This document shows positions 49,588 through 59,663 of a DNA stretch of 64,000 nucleotides, piece after piece. The DNA comes from Chlorobaculum tepidum TLS (GTDB lineage: Bacteria > Bacteroidota > Chlorobiia > Chlorobiales > Chlorobiaceae): assembly GCF_000006985.1 (NCBI RefSeq), contig NC_002932.3, positions 2,040,001-2,104,000 on the forward strand, written 5' to 3'. The translations under genes were made by a program, and so were the position numbers. Position 1 is the stretch's first letter. The number at the start of each line of letters is the position of its first letter. The notes below the pieces were generated by a model that was not told the origin of the DNA, did not search any database, and saw only the letters and a program-made list of their open reading frames with translations.

Positions 49588-50637
49588 TCAAGGCGTGCCG
49601 CCGCCGGGGTTCTTTTGCTGCTCTTTTCTGGCGGCCCTGTAGCGCTGGACGTTCCGGGCATGTTCGGCAAGTGTGGTGGCGAAAGCGTGGCCCCCCTGGC
49701 CGGTCGCGACGAAGTACAGGTAACCGGTGTTCGCCGGACTCAGCACCGCGCGAATCGACGCCGCACCGGGATTGCAGATTGGCCCCGGAGGCAGTCCTGC
49801 GTGCCGGTAGGTGTTGTACGGCGAGTCGATAGCGAGATCCTTGTAGTGGAGTGGCCGACTCTCGCCCGGAATGGCGTATTGCACCGTGGGATCAGCCTGC
49901 AAACGCATGTTTTTCTTCAGACGGTTCAGATAGACGCTGGCGATGACCGGTTTTTCCTCATCGAGTGGCGTTTCGGCCTCTACGATTGAGGCCAGCGTGA
50001 GCAGTTGATGTTCATCGAGGCCCGCCTGTTTCGCCTCCTGCTTCAGGCTGTCGGAGTAGAACGCGCGAAACCTTCTTGTGAGAAAGGTGATCACCTCCTT
50101 CGGCGTGCTGGCCCAGGCGAAGTTGTACGTGCCGGGAAAAAGATAGCCCTCGGTGCTCTCGCCTTTGATGCCGAGCGAGGCGAGCAGGCGCGGATCGCGT
50201 GAGGCTGCAATGAATGCGGTCGAGTCGATATCGAGGTTGGCGGCTATGATCCGGGCGATTTTGCGCTGCTCGACGCCGTTCGGGATCATGACCCGCACTT
50301 CGTCCTGGGGGCGCGAATGGAGATACCACAGCAGGCCAAAGACCGAGTGGTTGCCGGAGATGGTATATCTGCCCGGCTTGATCTTGTGCAGCGGCGGAAC
50401 AAGCGCCCCGGCGGCCAGCAGTGGCCAGCGGAAGCGAATCACCCCGGCATCGTGCAGCTTTTCGACAATGCGGCGGAATCCCTCTCCCCGGTGGACAGCG
50501 ATCCTGGCAGGCTCTTCCTTCGGCGACATGGAGTTGATGCCGGGTACGAACAAAAGCGTCACCACGACAGCCGCAATGGCCAGCAATATAACCCTTGGTG
50601 CGGTTGCGCGAAAGGGGGCTTTTCTAGGAGGCATCAA
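49588..50637 (-). CDS. mltG: Endolytic murein transglycosylase MltG (YceG-like)
   Basis: Cuts glycan strands and helps end peptidoglycan elongation. The 349-residue protein has an N-terminal membrane anchor at about residues 14-31, a LysM-like region and the YceG domain with catalytic Glu in LTLASIVEAETPLDEEKP, then VYLNRLKKNMRLQADPTVQY and SPYNTYRHAGLPPGPICNPG. It begins 10 bp after the chorismate mutase gene, so the two may be co-transcribed. Confidence 0.93.
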   Translation of the reverse strand: MMPPRKAPFRATAPRVILLAIAAVVVTLLFVPGINSMSPKEEPARIAVHRGEGFRRIVEKLHDAGVIRFRWPLLAAGALVPPLHKIKPGRYTISGNHSVFGLLWYLHSRPQDEVRVMIPNGVEQRKIARIIAANLDIDSTAFIAASRDPRLLASLGIKGESTEGYLFPGTYNFAWASTPKEVITFLTRRFRAFYSDSLKQEAKQAGLDEHQLLTLASIVEAETPLDEEKPVIASVYLNRLKKNMRLQADPTVQYAIPGESRPLHYKDLAIDSPYNTYRHAGLPPGPICNPGAASIRAVLSPANTGYLYFVATGQGGHAFATTLAEHARNVQRYRAARKEQQKNPGGGTP

Positions 50638-50647
50638 GGTTTACGAC

Positions 50648-50974
50648 TTATCGGGAGGAATGGTTCTGTTGACCATTCTTGTACTCCTGCTGAAAGAGGC
50701 GCGATTCATTGAGAATGGAGTGGTAGATCCGTTCGAGCGCCTGGCTCATCGCGGGTGAATCGGTATGGGCAAGAACGTTGATGAGCACCTCTTTTTCACG
50801 CTCTGGCTGAAGCACGGCTTCTCCAATCCTTGATTTTACGGAGCTGATATTTCCGGCGAACTGCAAACGCTGGCACAGGAGGGCAGCTACCTGCCGGTCG
50901 ATCTCGTCGATTTTGCCTCTCCATTCTTCAAGCTCCCGCCAGTGATCATTGTTTATTTCACAGCTTTCAGACAT
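50648..50974 (-). CDS. Chorismate mutase, AroQ type
   Basis: A 108-residue helical protein with WRGKIDEIDRQVAALLCQRL, then SVKSRIGEAVLQPEREKEVL and a third helix ending RLFQQEYKNG. This is the AroQ fold that turns chorismate to prephenate for Phe and Tyr. It is free-standing, not fused to prephenate dehydratase or DAHP synthase. An active-site Arg-Lys pattern (R-IDEID-R, K-SRIG, R-EKEVL) is present. Confidence 0.88.
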   Translation of the reverse strand: MSESCEINNDHWRELEEWRGKIDEIDRQVAALLCQRLQFAGNISSVKSRIGEAVLQPEREKEVLINVLAHTDSPAMSQALERIYHSILNESRLFQQEYKNGQQNHSSR

Positions 50975-51063
50975 GATACGGTCGTCGGTTAAAGGGGGTC
51001 GGTTAAACGATTAACCTCGTAGTATAACAAATTGTCTCAAGATACAGAGGCAGATTATCGCCT

Positions 51064-51588
51064 TCAGCGCTTTCTGGCGAAGAGGCCAAGCCAGTAATCG
51101 ACCTCCTTGTCGGAGAGCAGCCCCGAAGCGTTTTTGTTCATCTTTACGCCGGACTGTTGTCCTTTTCGCCGCCCGTCTTTATCGATGGCAATGCCCATCG
51201 CCGCCAGCTCATCGATAAAGGTTTCCGAATCGACGCACTTTGCGCCATACGCTTTCGAGTAGCGCTGGATTTCACGGTCGGAGCTGACGACAAACGTCAT
51301 GGTGGCGCGTACGCCCAGCGAACGGACATGATCAATAATCCACCGGTCAGCGGATTTGACGGTGCCGCTAAAGGTAACATCGACGGCTCCGGTCAAGGTC
51401 AACGGTTTCGGCCCGCTGCCTCCGTCGTATACCAGGATGACATGACGCCGGGCTTTCTGCCGGTACCGGGCAAGCATCGCTTCGAGCCGTTCCCGCAGAT
51501 CAGCCATAGAGGCTCCAGGCCCGGCTTTTCCAAGCTTGTGAATCAGATTGTATCCGTCAACGACGGTCTCCCGGTAGGTGGAGGACAT
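51064..51588 (-). CDS. NYN-domain protein of the YacP/Rae1 type
   Basis: A 174-residue PIN/NYN-fold protein. The start MSSTYRETVVDGYNLIHKLG carries the first acidic residue; VILVYDGGSGPKP, SADRWIIDHVRSLG and VSSDREIQRYSKAYGAKCVD hold the further conserved Asp residues of the metal site. YacP-like proteins are RNA endonucleases, and Rae1 of Bacillus cuts mRNA on ribosomes. Here a role in RNA decay is an inference. It has a two-residue longer start option at 51594. Confidence 0.8.
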   Translation of the reverse strand: MSSTYRETVVDGYNLIHKLGKAGPGASMADLRERLEAMLARYRQKARRHVILVYDGGSGPKPLTLTGAVDVTFSGTVKSADRWIIDHVRSLGVRATMTFVVSSDREIQRYSKAYGAKCVDSETFIDELAAMGIAIDKDGRRKGQQSGVKMNKNASGLLSDKEVDYWLGLFARKR

Positions 51589-51947
51589 GATCATCCTTTC
51601 GATGCTTTTTGCTCTCCGAAAACAGAAAATATCGCCTCCTGCTGACAGGCATGATAAGTCGAAAAATGCAATCAGCCCGCGAAGCTCCAGGGAAAAACGC
51701 CATAAAACGGCTTACACAACATGTTCTGTCGGATTATCTCAATAACAAAAAAGAAAACAGTGCATGATCGATGCAAACGCAAGCTCTTCATGCTGTTAAG
51801 CATTCACTCTTCAGGCAAGAGTACAACATCTCCAGCGACGGTTTCCCGGCATCAGGGATCAACCCTATTGATCCTTGTGAGGCATTCCGCTCCGTTTGGA
51901 TGCTCGCACTCGATTCCGGGGTCAGCTTCCGGAGATCGACCATCCTT
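51589..51947. other. Intergenic region with no supportable gene
   Basis: About 360 bp between the NYN-domain gene and a methyltransferase stub. Several short open frames on both strands occur, none with a recognisable family. One minus-strand frame near 51788-52039 contains protein-like text (GLIPDAGKPSLEMLYSC), possibly the out-of-frame rest of the decayed gene next to it. Confidence 0.35.
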
Positions 51948-52115
51948 TCAAGCTCTCGTGCCAAGAGGGAAAAAGATGAGATATCGCTCGCACTCACAGC
52001 AGTAACCCTTGATCTGCCAGCAGAACGGAGAGGTGACAACCAGATGCACGGAGCGATCCGGCAGGAGGTTCATCTGGCGGCTGTCGCCGTGAATGATGGT
52101 GTGCGTCGTCTTCAA
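51948..52115 (-). pseudogene. N-terminal stub of a site-specific DNA methyltransferase
   Basis: From TTG 52115 the minus strand reads MKTTHTIIHGDSRQMNLLPD, then RSVHLVVTSPFCWQIKGY before losing similarity and stopping after 55 codons. This matches the N-terminus of N4-cytosine/adenine methyltransferases, where the catalytic motif IV is normally TSPPYW; here it is TSPFCW. The remaining methyltransferase domain is absent. A decayed type II-like methylase is the best explanation. Confidence 0.6.
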
Positions 52116-52717
52116 TGGTCGATTTTCTATTGCTCTTCAGGCGCTGTCTCCCGAAAGTAAAAAGAAAATGGAGGATCGCATGATGAAAATGCGGGGGTGC
52201 TCGGACGACGCGGCATCACTCGACCCTGAGACTGCCGGAAACGTCAGGCTCGGGATAATCGACCGAATCAGGCCTGCTGACGGTTCCGCCCGGATCGACT
52301 TCGTCGGAGCGTGAGGAGAGACCTGGGCGTTCCGGCCCTCCCCTTTCGCTCTTGCCATCCGGCTTTTTGCGTGAAGCCTTGAGATGGCACCGGAAAAAAA
52401 CGGTGAATCCTCTGCTCCTTTCATAACACTACACTATCTTTTTTTGAACAAGGTTAAAAACCTATAGTCCCGAAAACCGTCGATATCCCGCGGGCCACGG
52501 CTCCATCCGCATTGCGCAAGAACCGGAGACAATACCTCCCGGCGGGATCGATCCTAACGTCTCGAGGCATCTGAAAACTGGCCACGAACTCCATTTCTCA
52601 GGAAAAAATCGGTCATGGAGAATTTTTTCGTACTGAGAGTCTTATTTTCAGGTATGGTGACCTCGGATTCCTCCAAGGTCAATCCATGGCTTCACATAAC
52701 CAACCACACACACCGCC
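52116..52717. other. Gene-poor region upstream of the dodecin gene
   Basis: About 600 bp with no supportable gene. It must hold the dodecin promoter, but I see no unambiguous motif. Short frames on each strand (for example near 52137-52424) have skewed composition and no family match. Confidence 0.4.
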
Positions 52718-52930
52718 ATGAGTGCTCACATCTATAAGAAACTCGAAATCGTCGGTTCCTCTGCCACCAGCATCGAAGAGGCTGTAAACAACGCCGTTGC
52801 CAAAGCCGCTGAAACCATCAGGAACATCCGCTGGGTCGAGCTGGTCGAAACCCGCTGCCACGTCGAAAACCAGAAAATCGCCTACTGGCAGGTCACCTGC
52901 AAAATCGGTTTCACCCTCGACGAAAACTGA
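52718..52930 (+). CDS. Dodecin flavin-binding protein
   Basis: A 70-residue protein: MSAHIYKKLEIVGSSATSIE, AVNNAVAKAAETIRNIRWVE and the C-terminal KIGFTLDEN. The conserved Trp in IRWVEL stacks with flavin in bacterial dodecins, which form hollow dodecamers that store riboflavin or FMN, or buffer free flavin. It starts at ATG 52718. It stands alone and is followed by a possible hairpin terminator. Confidence 0.93.
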   Translation: MSAHIYKKLEIVGSSATSIEEAVNNAVAKAAETIRNIRWVELVETRCHVENQKIAYWQVTCKIGFTLDEN

Positions 52931-52963
52931 TCCGCGCAAAGGAATTACACTACATGTAAAGAG

Positions 52964-53000
52964 AGACTGCCGCGGCGTCATTGCCAAGGCAGTCTTTCTG
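52964..53000 (+). terminator. Possible terminator after the dodecin gene
   Basis: An 8 bp stem (AGACTGCC at 52964-52971 with GGCAGTCT at 52988-52995) with a 16-base loop, then TTCTG. The T run is short, so it is weaker than the other terminators in the window. Confidence 0.4.
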
Positions 53001-53086
53001 CGTTTATACCATCATCACACAAGGCTTAACATTCTCTACTGAGAGGGAGACTCCCCCCTCGTTCTATTTTACCGATCAACATCTCC

Positions 53087-54484
53087 TCACAGCCTGTGCG
53101 TGAGATTGAGAGCCCAGTTGGTCTGGCTGTGGGAGATCACGGTCTGGTCGCCGTTGGTGGCCGTGACTTTGGGCGCCCAGCTGAATGCGGCAGAGACGCT
53201 TGTGGCGTCGTTCACGCGATAGCCGAAGCCGCAGGTGTAGTGGTTTTTCGTAATCGCCGGGAAAAGCGGATTGAGGTTGCTGTCGGGCACCGGGTTGGTC
53301 GAGAAGCTGGCACCCGCGCGCAGGGCGAGCTTGTCGGTGGCCTTGTACTGCACGCCGAGCGACCAGACCGTCTGATCTTTCCACTTCTGATCCATCGTAA
53401 CGTCGAGATTCTGCCCGGCAAACGGAGCGGGATTCGAGCCGTCGGCGATAAAGCTCATCTGGAATTTGTCCATGACGCTTGACCAGTCAATGTATTTCAC
53501 ATCGCCGGCGATCATCCATTTGTCCGAGGGATTGAGTGCTATTCCGGCAGCGAAAGTCGCTGGCCACTCGAAGTTACGCACCTTGATTTTACCGGTCACT
53601 GACTGCTCACCAAAATCTCCGGCAAACGAAAGGGTTGCCTTGTCGGTTTCGAGATCGGCAAGCTTGGTCTGGGTGTGACAGCTCGCGCCGACGGACACGA
53701 CTTTGCTGAACTGGTGGGTGAAGCCGAACTTCAGGCCGGTGCCGAATCCCACCGCTTTTCCGATGAAAGGATTGTGGTTCGAGAAGTCGAACCGGGCGTA
53801 ATTGATGTCGGCACCGCTCTCGATAATGGCTCCCAGCGAGCTTGCCATAGAACCACTGATGGAACCTCCGTTACCGGCCATCATGCCGGCTAGGTGCTGC
53901 CCATCCATGTCCATCTGCAAATCCATGCTGGCGATCACGACGTCGAACGATGCGCCGAGGGTGGTCTGGTCGGTCAGGTGATAGGCCACCGGAAACATGA
54001 TGCGTCCGACACCGACCTCGCTCCGGATGTCCTTGCCGCTCATTGAAACACCAGCAGCGCCCTTCAGCGATGTCCCCATAGAGAACAGCGGAGAATCGTC
54101 GCCGTAATCGGTGCCCATGCCGCCCTGGGCGAGCATGGCGACGCCATAGCTGAACCGGCCATCGCGGCGCATATAGGACATCGAGGGCATGAAGAACGAG
54201 GTCGCGTCCGATTTGTCGCTCGCACCGCCGTTCTCCAGCTTGATGTTCGGATGCAGACCCCGGATGCCGAAGCCGATCTCAGACTCCCCCTCTTTCATGA
54301 AGCCGAGAGTTGCCGGGTTGTTCATGACGGCGGAGTTGCCCGTATCGTAGGCTGAGCCGGTGCCGCCCATGGCCATCGATTTGGCGCCATACCCTTCGAG
54401 GTTCATGCCATTGGTGGCGAACGCAGGGGTGGCGCCGAGCAGCACGAGAAGGGCCACAACCGAACATGCGGTTTTTCGAATCAT
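53087..54484 (-). CDS. FadL/OmpP1-family outer membrane transport protein
   Basis: A 465-residue beta-barrel protein. The signal peptide is MIRKTACSVVALLVLLGATP with AFA cleavage, and the mature N-terminus reads TNGMNLEGYGAKSMAMGG, the hallmark of the FadL family whose N-terminus plugs the barrel. GTDYGDDSPLF and the alternating amphipathic strands to the C-terminal NWALNLTHRL fit. FadL-type proteins take up long-chain fatty acids or other hydrophobic compounds. The substrate here is unknown. Confidence 0.9.
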   Translation of the reverse strand: MIRKTACSVVALLVLLGATPAFATNGMNLEGYGAKSMAMGGTGSAYDTGNSAVMNNPATLGFMKEGESEIGFGIRGLHPNIKLENGGASDKSDATSFFMPSMSYMRRDGRFSYGVAMLAQGGMGTDYGDDSPLFSMGTSLKGAAGVSMSGKDIRSEVGVGRIMFPVAYHLTDQTTLGASFDVVIASMDLQMDMDGQHLAGMMAGNGGSISGSMASSLGAIIESGADINYARFDFSNHNPFIGKAVGFGTGLKFGFTHQFSKVVSVGASCHTQTKLADLETDKATLSFAGDFGEQSVTGKIKVRNFEWPATFAAGIALNPSDKWMIAGDVKYIDWSSVMDKFQMSFIADGSNPAPFAGQNLDVTMDQKWKDQTVWSLGVQYKATDKLALRAGASFSTNPVPDSNLNPLFPAITKNHYTCGFGYRVNDATSVSAAFSWAPKVTATNGDQTVISHSQTNWALNLTHRL

Positions 54485-54944
54485 GATGTCAGTGAGTTGA
54501 ATGTTAGATGCTTGCGGCCAGCTCCATATCTATGGAAAACCTTGAAGGATACGAGGGATAGCCGGGTTGATTATATCCGGAGTACGGTTCACTCCGGGAC
54601 ACCTGTCTGGTGCACCACGATTCAGCGAACCGTGATGCGCATGATGGTCATTTCGCGACCTGGCCGAAAACGCCAACGTCTGCTAATGCGTGAAAAACTG
54701 CATGACCGGTTTTGCACCGGCTTCAACGAAAAACGTAACAACCTGTTCAGCGAAGCAAGGCTGACCGGACGGCCAGCGCATTCCGTTTTCCTGCTCGCCC
54801 AAAGCATGCCTGATGAGAAAAAAGTGCAGGGGTAAATGAAAAACGGCAAAAATTCAAACCTCAATTAATATAATTATATAACTGAATAAAGATATGGTAA
54901 TATTAACAATTGTGCAACACCTGACGATAAATAGGGTCGAAATC
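54485..54944. other. Intergenic region between the FadL gene and pckG
   Basis: About 460 bp, with an AT-rich part from 54840. I see no supportable gene. The left part should hold the promoter of the FadL-type gene, and the right end carries the pckG terminator listed separately. Confidence 0.45.
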
Positions 54945-54945
54945 C

Positions 54946-54976
54946 AATAAAAAAAGCGGGCATCGCTGCCCGCTTT
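54946..54976 (-). terminator. Intrinsic terminator of pckG
   Basis: On the minus strand, AAAGCGGGCA (54976-54967) pairs with TGCCCGCTTT (54962-54953) around a 4-base loop, followed by TTTTTTATT. It lies 28 bp after the pckG stop codon. Confidence 0.9.
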
Positions 54977-55004
54977 CGGAGTGTCTGTGAAACTGCGCCA
55001 ATCC

Positions 55005-56870
55005 TCAGTGCTCGGCCGTATAGCGCTCGGGGGCCAGCTCCCAGTGCTCGGGAGACCTCCAGAGCGTCGAAAGCATCAGCTCGCGGATGTGCGTGAACTC
55101 TTTCGGGAGCCTGTCGTAAAGCTTTTCAAGCAGCTCTTCGTGCGAGAACAGCTCCTGCTTCCACGCTTCGCGATCCACCGACATGAGCGTTGAAAATTTG
55201 TCTCTGGTGAATCCATCCAGACCCCGCCAGTCGAGCGATTCATACCTCGGCATCCAGCCGAGCGGGCTTTCCACCGCAGCGGCGCGGCCATGCACCCGAC
55301 CAATAATCCACTTCAGCACGCGCATGTTCTCGCCGAATCCGGGCCAAAGGAACTTGCCGTTTTCATCCTTGCGGAACCAGTTGACGCCGAAAATTCTCGG
55401 CGGATCGGTAAGCGTGCGGCCAACGTGCAGCCAGTGGTTGAAGTAGTCACCCATGTGGTAGCCACAGAAAGGCAGCATGGCGAAAGGATCGCGGCGCACG
55501 TCGCCGATCTTGCCTGCGGCGGCAGCGGTCTTCTCCGAACCCATCGTGGCGGCAAGATAGACGCCGTAGTACCAGTTGGCCGACTGGTAGACCAGCGGAA
55601 TGGTATCGCCACGCCGTCCACCGAAAATGAAGGCTGAAATCGGCACGCCGTCCGGGTTTTCCCAGTTCTCGTCGATAACCGGGCACTGATGGGCCGGAGC
55701 CGTGAAGCGGGCGTTCGGATGGGCGGCAGGACGTTCGCACCCCGGTACCCAGGGCTTGCCCTGCCAATCGATGAGGAAGTCCGGTGGCGTGTCGGTCATC
55801 CCCTCCCACCAGACGTCGCCATCGGGCGTCAGCGCCACGTTGGTGAAGATGCAGTTGGCGTGAAGGGTGGCCATCGCGTTGGGGTTGCTCTTCTCCGAGG
55901 TGCCCGGCGCGACGCCGAAAAAGCCGTACTCGGGGTTGATGGCGTAGAGGCGACCATCCTTGCCCTGCTTGATCCAGGCGATGTCGTCGCCAACGGTGGT
56001 GATTTTCCACCCCTCCATTTCGCCCGGCGGAATCATCATGGCGAAGTTGGTTTTGCCGCAGGCGCTCGGGAAGGCCGCCGCGACGTAATCTTTTTCGCCC
56101 TCCGGCGACTCGACGCCGAGAATGAGCATGTGCTCGGCGAGCCACCCCTCGTCGCGCGCCATCGAGGAGGCAATGCGCAGGGCGAAGCACTTCTTGCCGA
56201 GCAGTGCGTTGCCGCCGTAGCCGCTGCCGTAGGAGACGATGGAGCGCTCCTCCGGGAAGTGGACGATGTACTTGGTGTCGTTGCAGGGCCACGGCACATC
56301 CTGCTGACCGGGTTCGAGCGGCGCGCCGACCGAGTGCAGGCACGGCACGAACTCGGCCTCCTCGTCGAGCAGGTCGAGCACCGCGCGGCCCATGCGGGTC
56401 ATGATGCGCATGTTGGTGACAACGTAGGGCGAGTCGGTGATCTCGACGCCGATGTGCGCGATGTGCGAGCCGAGCGGCCCCATGCTAAAGGGAATGATAT
56501 ACATGGTGCGCCCCTTCATGCACCCGGCAAGGAGCTTGTTCAAGGTCGCCTTCATCTCTTTTGGCGCGACCCAGTTGTTGGTCGGTCCGGCGTCCTGGCG
56601 GCGGATGCTGCAAATGAAGGTGCGATCTTCCACCCTGGCCACGTCGCTCGGATCGGAACGGCAGAGGTAGCTGTTGGGACGCTTCTGTTCGGAGAGCTTG
56701 ATGAAGGTGCCGCTTGCGACCATTTCGTTGCACAGGCGGTCGTACTCCTCGACGGACCCGTCACACCAGCAGACCGAATCGGGCTGGCACAGTTCGGCGG
56801 TCTCCCTGACCCACTGGAGAAGTTTCAGGTTTCTGACGGAGTCCGGAGCATTGATCGGGATCGGTTCCAT
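55005..56870 (-). CDS. pckG: Phosphoenolpyruvate carboxykinase (GTP)
   Basis: Interconverts oxaloacetate plus GTP and phosphoenolpyruvate plus CO2. The 621-residue protein is of the GTP-type family: [20 protein letters not shown], then [20 protein letters not shown] (P-loop, kinase-1a, with a reactive Cys), [20 protein letters not shown] (kinase-2) and [17 protein letters not shown]. In green sulfur bacteria it joins reverse TCA intermediates and sugar synthesis. It has its own strong terminator. Confidence 0.96.
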   Translation of the reverse strand: MEPIPINAPDSVRNLKLLQWVRETAELCQPDSVCWCDGSVEEYDRLCNEMVASGTFIKLSEQKRPNSYLCRSDPSDVARVEDRTFICSIRRQDAGPTNNWVAPKEMKATLNKLLAGCMKGRTMYIIPFSMGPLGSHIAHIGVEITDSPYVVTNMRIMTRMGRAVLDLLDEEAEFVPCLHSVGAPLEPGQQDVPWPCNDTKYIVHFPEERSIVSYGSGYGGNALLGKKCFALRIASSMARDEGWLAEHMLILGVESPEGEKDYVAAAFPSACGKTNFAMMIPPGEMEGWKITTVGDDIAWIKQGKDGRLYAINPEYGFFGVAPGTSEKSNPNAMATLHANCIFTNVALTPDGDVWWEGMTDTPPDFLIDWQGKPWVPGCERPAAHPNARFTAPAHQCPVIDENWENPDGVPISAFIFGGRRGDTIPLVYQSANWYYGVYLAATMGSEKTAAAAGKIGDVRRDPFAMLPFCGYHMGDYFNHWLHVGRTLTDPPRIFGVNWFRKDENGKFLWPGFGENMRVLKWIIGRVHGRAAAVESPLGWMPRYESLDWRGLDGFTRDKFSTLMSVDREAWKQELFSHEELLEKLYDRLPKEFTHIRELMLSTLWRSPEHWELAPERYTAEH

Positions 56871-57011
56871 AATGAGCTTGGAGATCGCTTGGGGATCGTT
56901 TAAAATGTTTGATGCAGAGAAATAGCGTTAAAAAAGCACGCCCCGGCAGGAAATTCCCCCGAGGCATCGGAAGTCAGCCATGTTGACTCTCTGGTTACAC
57001 AGAAAGCTGGG

Positions 57012-57548
57012 TCATTTTGTAGCCGCCTTTGCGCCGAGCGCCATTTTGACGATCCGGTCAAAATCCGCCTTGCTTCTCGGCCCGACGATCACACCAGAAA
57101 CATTGCCGGAGGCATCGATGACAAACGAGGTCGGAATGCCGGTGATGCCGCCGTCAATGTAGCCGTTGAAGGCCCGGATCAGCTCGGGAGTGGCCATCAT
57201 CACCGGGTAGATGATGCCCTGGGTTTTCATGTAATTCTTCACATTCGGAAGCTGCTCGTTGACCGCAATGCCGACAAAGGTAAAGCCTCTGGAGGCCCAG
57301 GTTTTCTGCACCTGCACCATATCGGGAATCTCCGACCGGCAGGGCGGGCACCAGGTGGCGAAGAAGTTGACAATGTAGGCCTTGCCCTTGAGGGAGGCCG
57401 AGGAGAAGGGTTTGCCGTCAACGGTCACTCCGGAAAAGGAGGGGGCGGGTGTCGGTCTGGCGTCAGCCTGCGCGCTGAAGGCCAGTGAGAGCGAAAAAAC
57501 CATGAGTGCAGCCACGAAGGGGGCGAAGGGGGACGCGAGTCTTTTCAT
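57012..57548 (-). CDS. TlpA/ResA-like secreted thioredoxin-fold protein
   Basis: A 178-residue protein with a signal peptide (MKRLASPFAPFVAALMVFSL, then SLAFSAQADA). The thioredoxin domain has the redox motif WCPPC at residues 66-70 (FFATWCPPCRSEIPDM) and the cis-Pro region GITGIPTSFVID. It likely works in the periplasm as a disulfide reductase, for example in cytochrome c maturation or repair. The redox partner is not linked here. Confidence 0.9.
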   Translation of the reverse strand: MKRLASPFAPFVAALMVFSLSLAFSAQADARPTPAPSFSGVTVDGKPFSSASLKGKAYIVNFFATWCPPCRSEIPDMVQVQKTWASRGFTFVGIAVNEQLPNVKNYMKTQGIIYPVMMATPELIRAFNGYIDGGITGIPTSFVIDASGNVSGVIVGPRSKADFDRIVKMALGAKAATK

Positions 57549-57741
57549 AACATTTCTTTTGATTATTATGGTAATCTAGTCCGAATCAATGTTCGTCAGC
57601 GACAAATAGTTCTAAACTTCAATATAGGAATCCCAGGCTTTTCCTCTTGGCGCAACCCTGATATTTCTTTGCGTTTTGAGAACAAATAAGCTATATTTCG
57701 TCTCGATTTTTCTGCCCGCAGGGCAGGAAGCGCCGTATCAA

Positions 57742-57814
57742 GCCACCTTAGCTCAGTTGGTAGAGCAACTGTTTCGTAAATAGTAGGTCGTGGGTTCAAG
57801 TCCCTCAGGTGGCT
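57742..57814 (+). tRNA. tRNA-Thr (anticodon CGU)
   Basis: A 73-nt cloverleaf: acceptor GCCACCT paired with AGGTGGC, D arm AGCTCAGTTGGTAGAGC, anticodon stem ACTGT/ATAGT with loop TTCGTAA (anticodon CGT, reading ACG), and T arm GGGTTCAAGTCCC. No CCA is encoded. It lies 109 bp upstream of atpD. Confidence 0.95.
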
Positions 57815-57875
57815 CGCTTATGCCGAGAACCCGAGCCGAGTAACCGGAACAGAGCCTGAAAAGGGAGTCTCGTGA

Positions 57876-59312
<1,437 letters not shown>

Positions 59313-59327
59313 ACCAACGGCAAAGAC

Positions 59328-59594
59328 ATGGCAAGTTCAGACAAAGCCTTTACACTCGATATCGTCACGCCCCAGAAGCTCTTCTTTTCGGGAGAGATCA
59401 ACAGCGTCATCGCTCCGGGTCTGAACGGTTTGTTCCAGGTTCTCAAAGGGCACGCTCCGCTGCTTGCCGCTTTGAAAAGCGGGAAAGTGCGCCTGTCGCT
59501 TTCCGACCGTTCCGAGGACACGTTCCAGATCGCCGGCGGATTCTTTGAAGTCAGCGGCAACAAGGCAATTTTGCTGACCGAAGAGGTCTCCTGA
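59328..59594 (+). CDS. atpC: ATP synthase F1 subunit epsilon (short form)
   Basis: An 88-residue epsilon subunit beginning [20 protein letters not shown], with [20 protein letters not shown], the beta-sandwich core. It stops after that domain: the C-terminal two-helix region of about 45-50 residues that inhibits ATP hydrolysis in other bacteria is missing. It lies 15 bp after atpD and is followed by a strong terminator. Confidence 0.95.
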   Translation: MASSDKAFTLDIVTPQKLFFSGEINSVIAPGLNGLFQVLKGHAPLLAALKSGKVRLSLSDRSEDTFQIAGGFFEVSGNKAILLTEEVS

Positions 59595-59620
59595 CTGAAG
59601 TCGGCATAACAACATTAAAA

Positions 59621-59658
59621 ACATCAGCAGTACTGAAACGTACTGCTGGTGTTTTTTG
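59621..59658 (+). terminator. Intrinsic terminator of the atpDC operon
   Basis: A 13 bp stem with one G-T pair (59621-59633 with 59640-59652) around a 6-base loop, followed by a run of T. It ends just before the LD-carboxypeptidase start codon at 59664. Confidence 0.88.
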
Positions 59659-59663
59659 CTTTC

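Noticed and set aside
51771-52160. A 129-codon plus-strand frame with ATG start
   Set aside because: It crosses the methyltransferase stub, which has a recognisable family match on the other strand; no family similarity in the plus-strand reading.
54497-54835. A 112-codon plus-strand frame upstream of the FadL-type gene
   Set aside because: No recognisable motif, high Arg content and unusual composition; more likely chance in an intergenic region.
55689-56903. A 404-codon plus-strand frame opposite pckG
   Set aside because: Antisense of a fully motif-supported gene; shadow composition.
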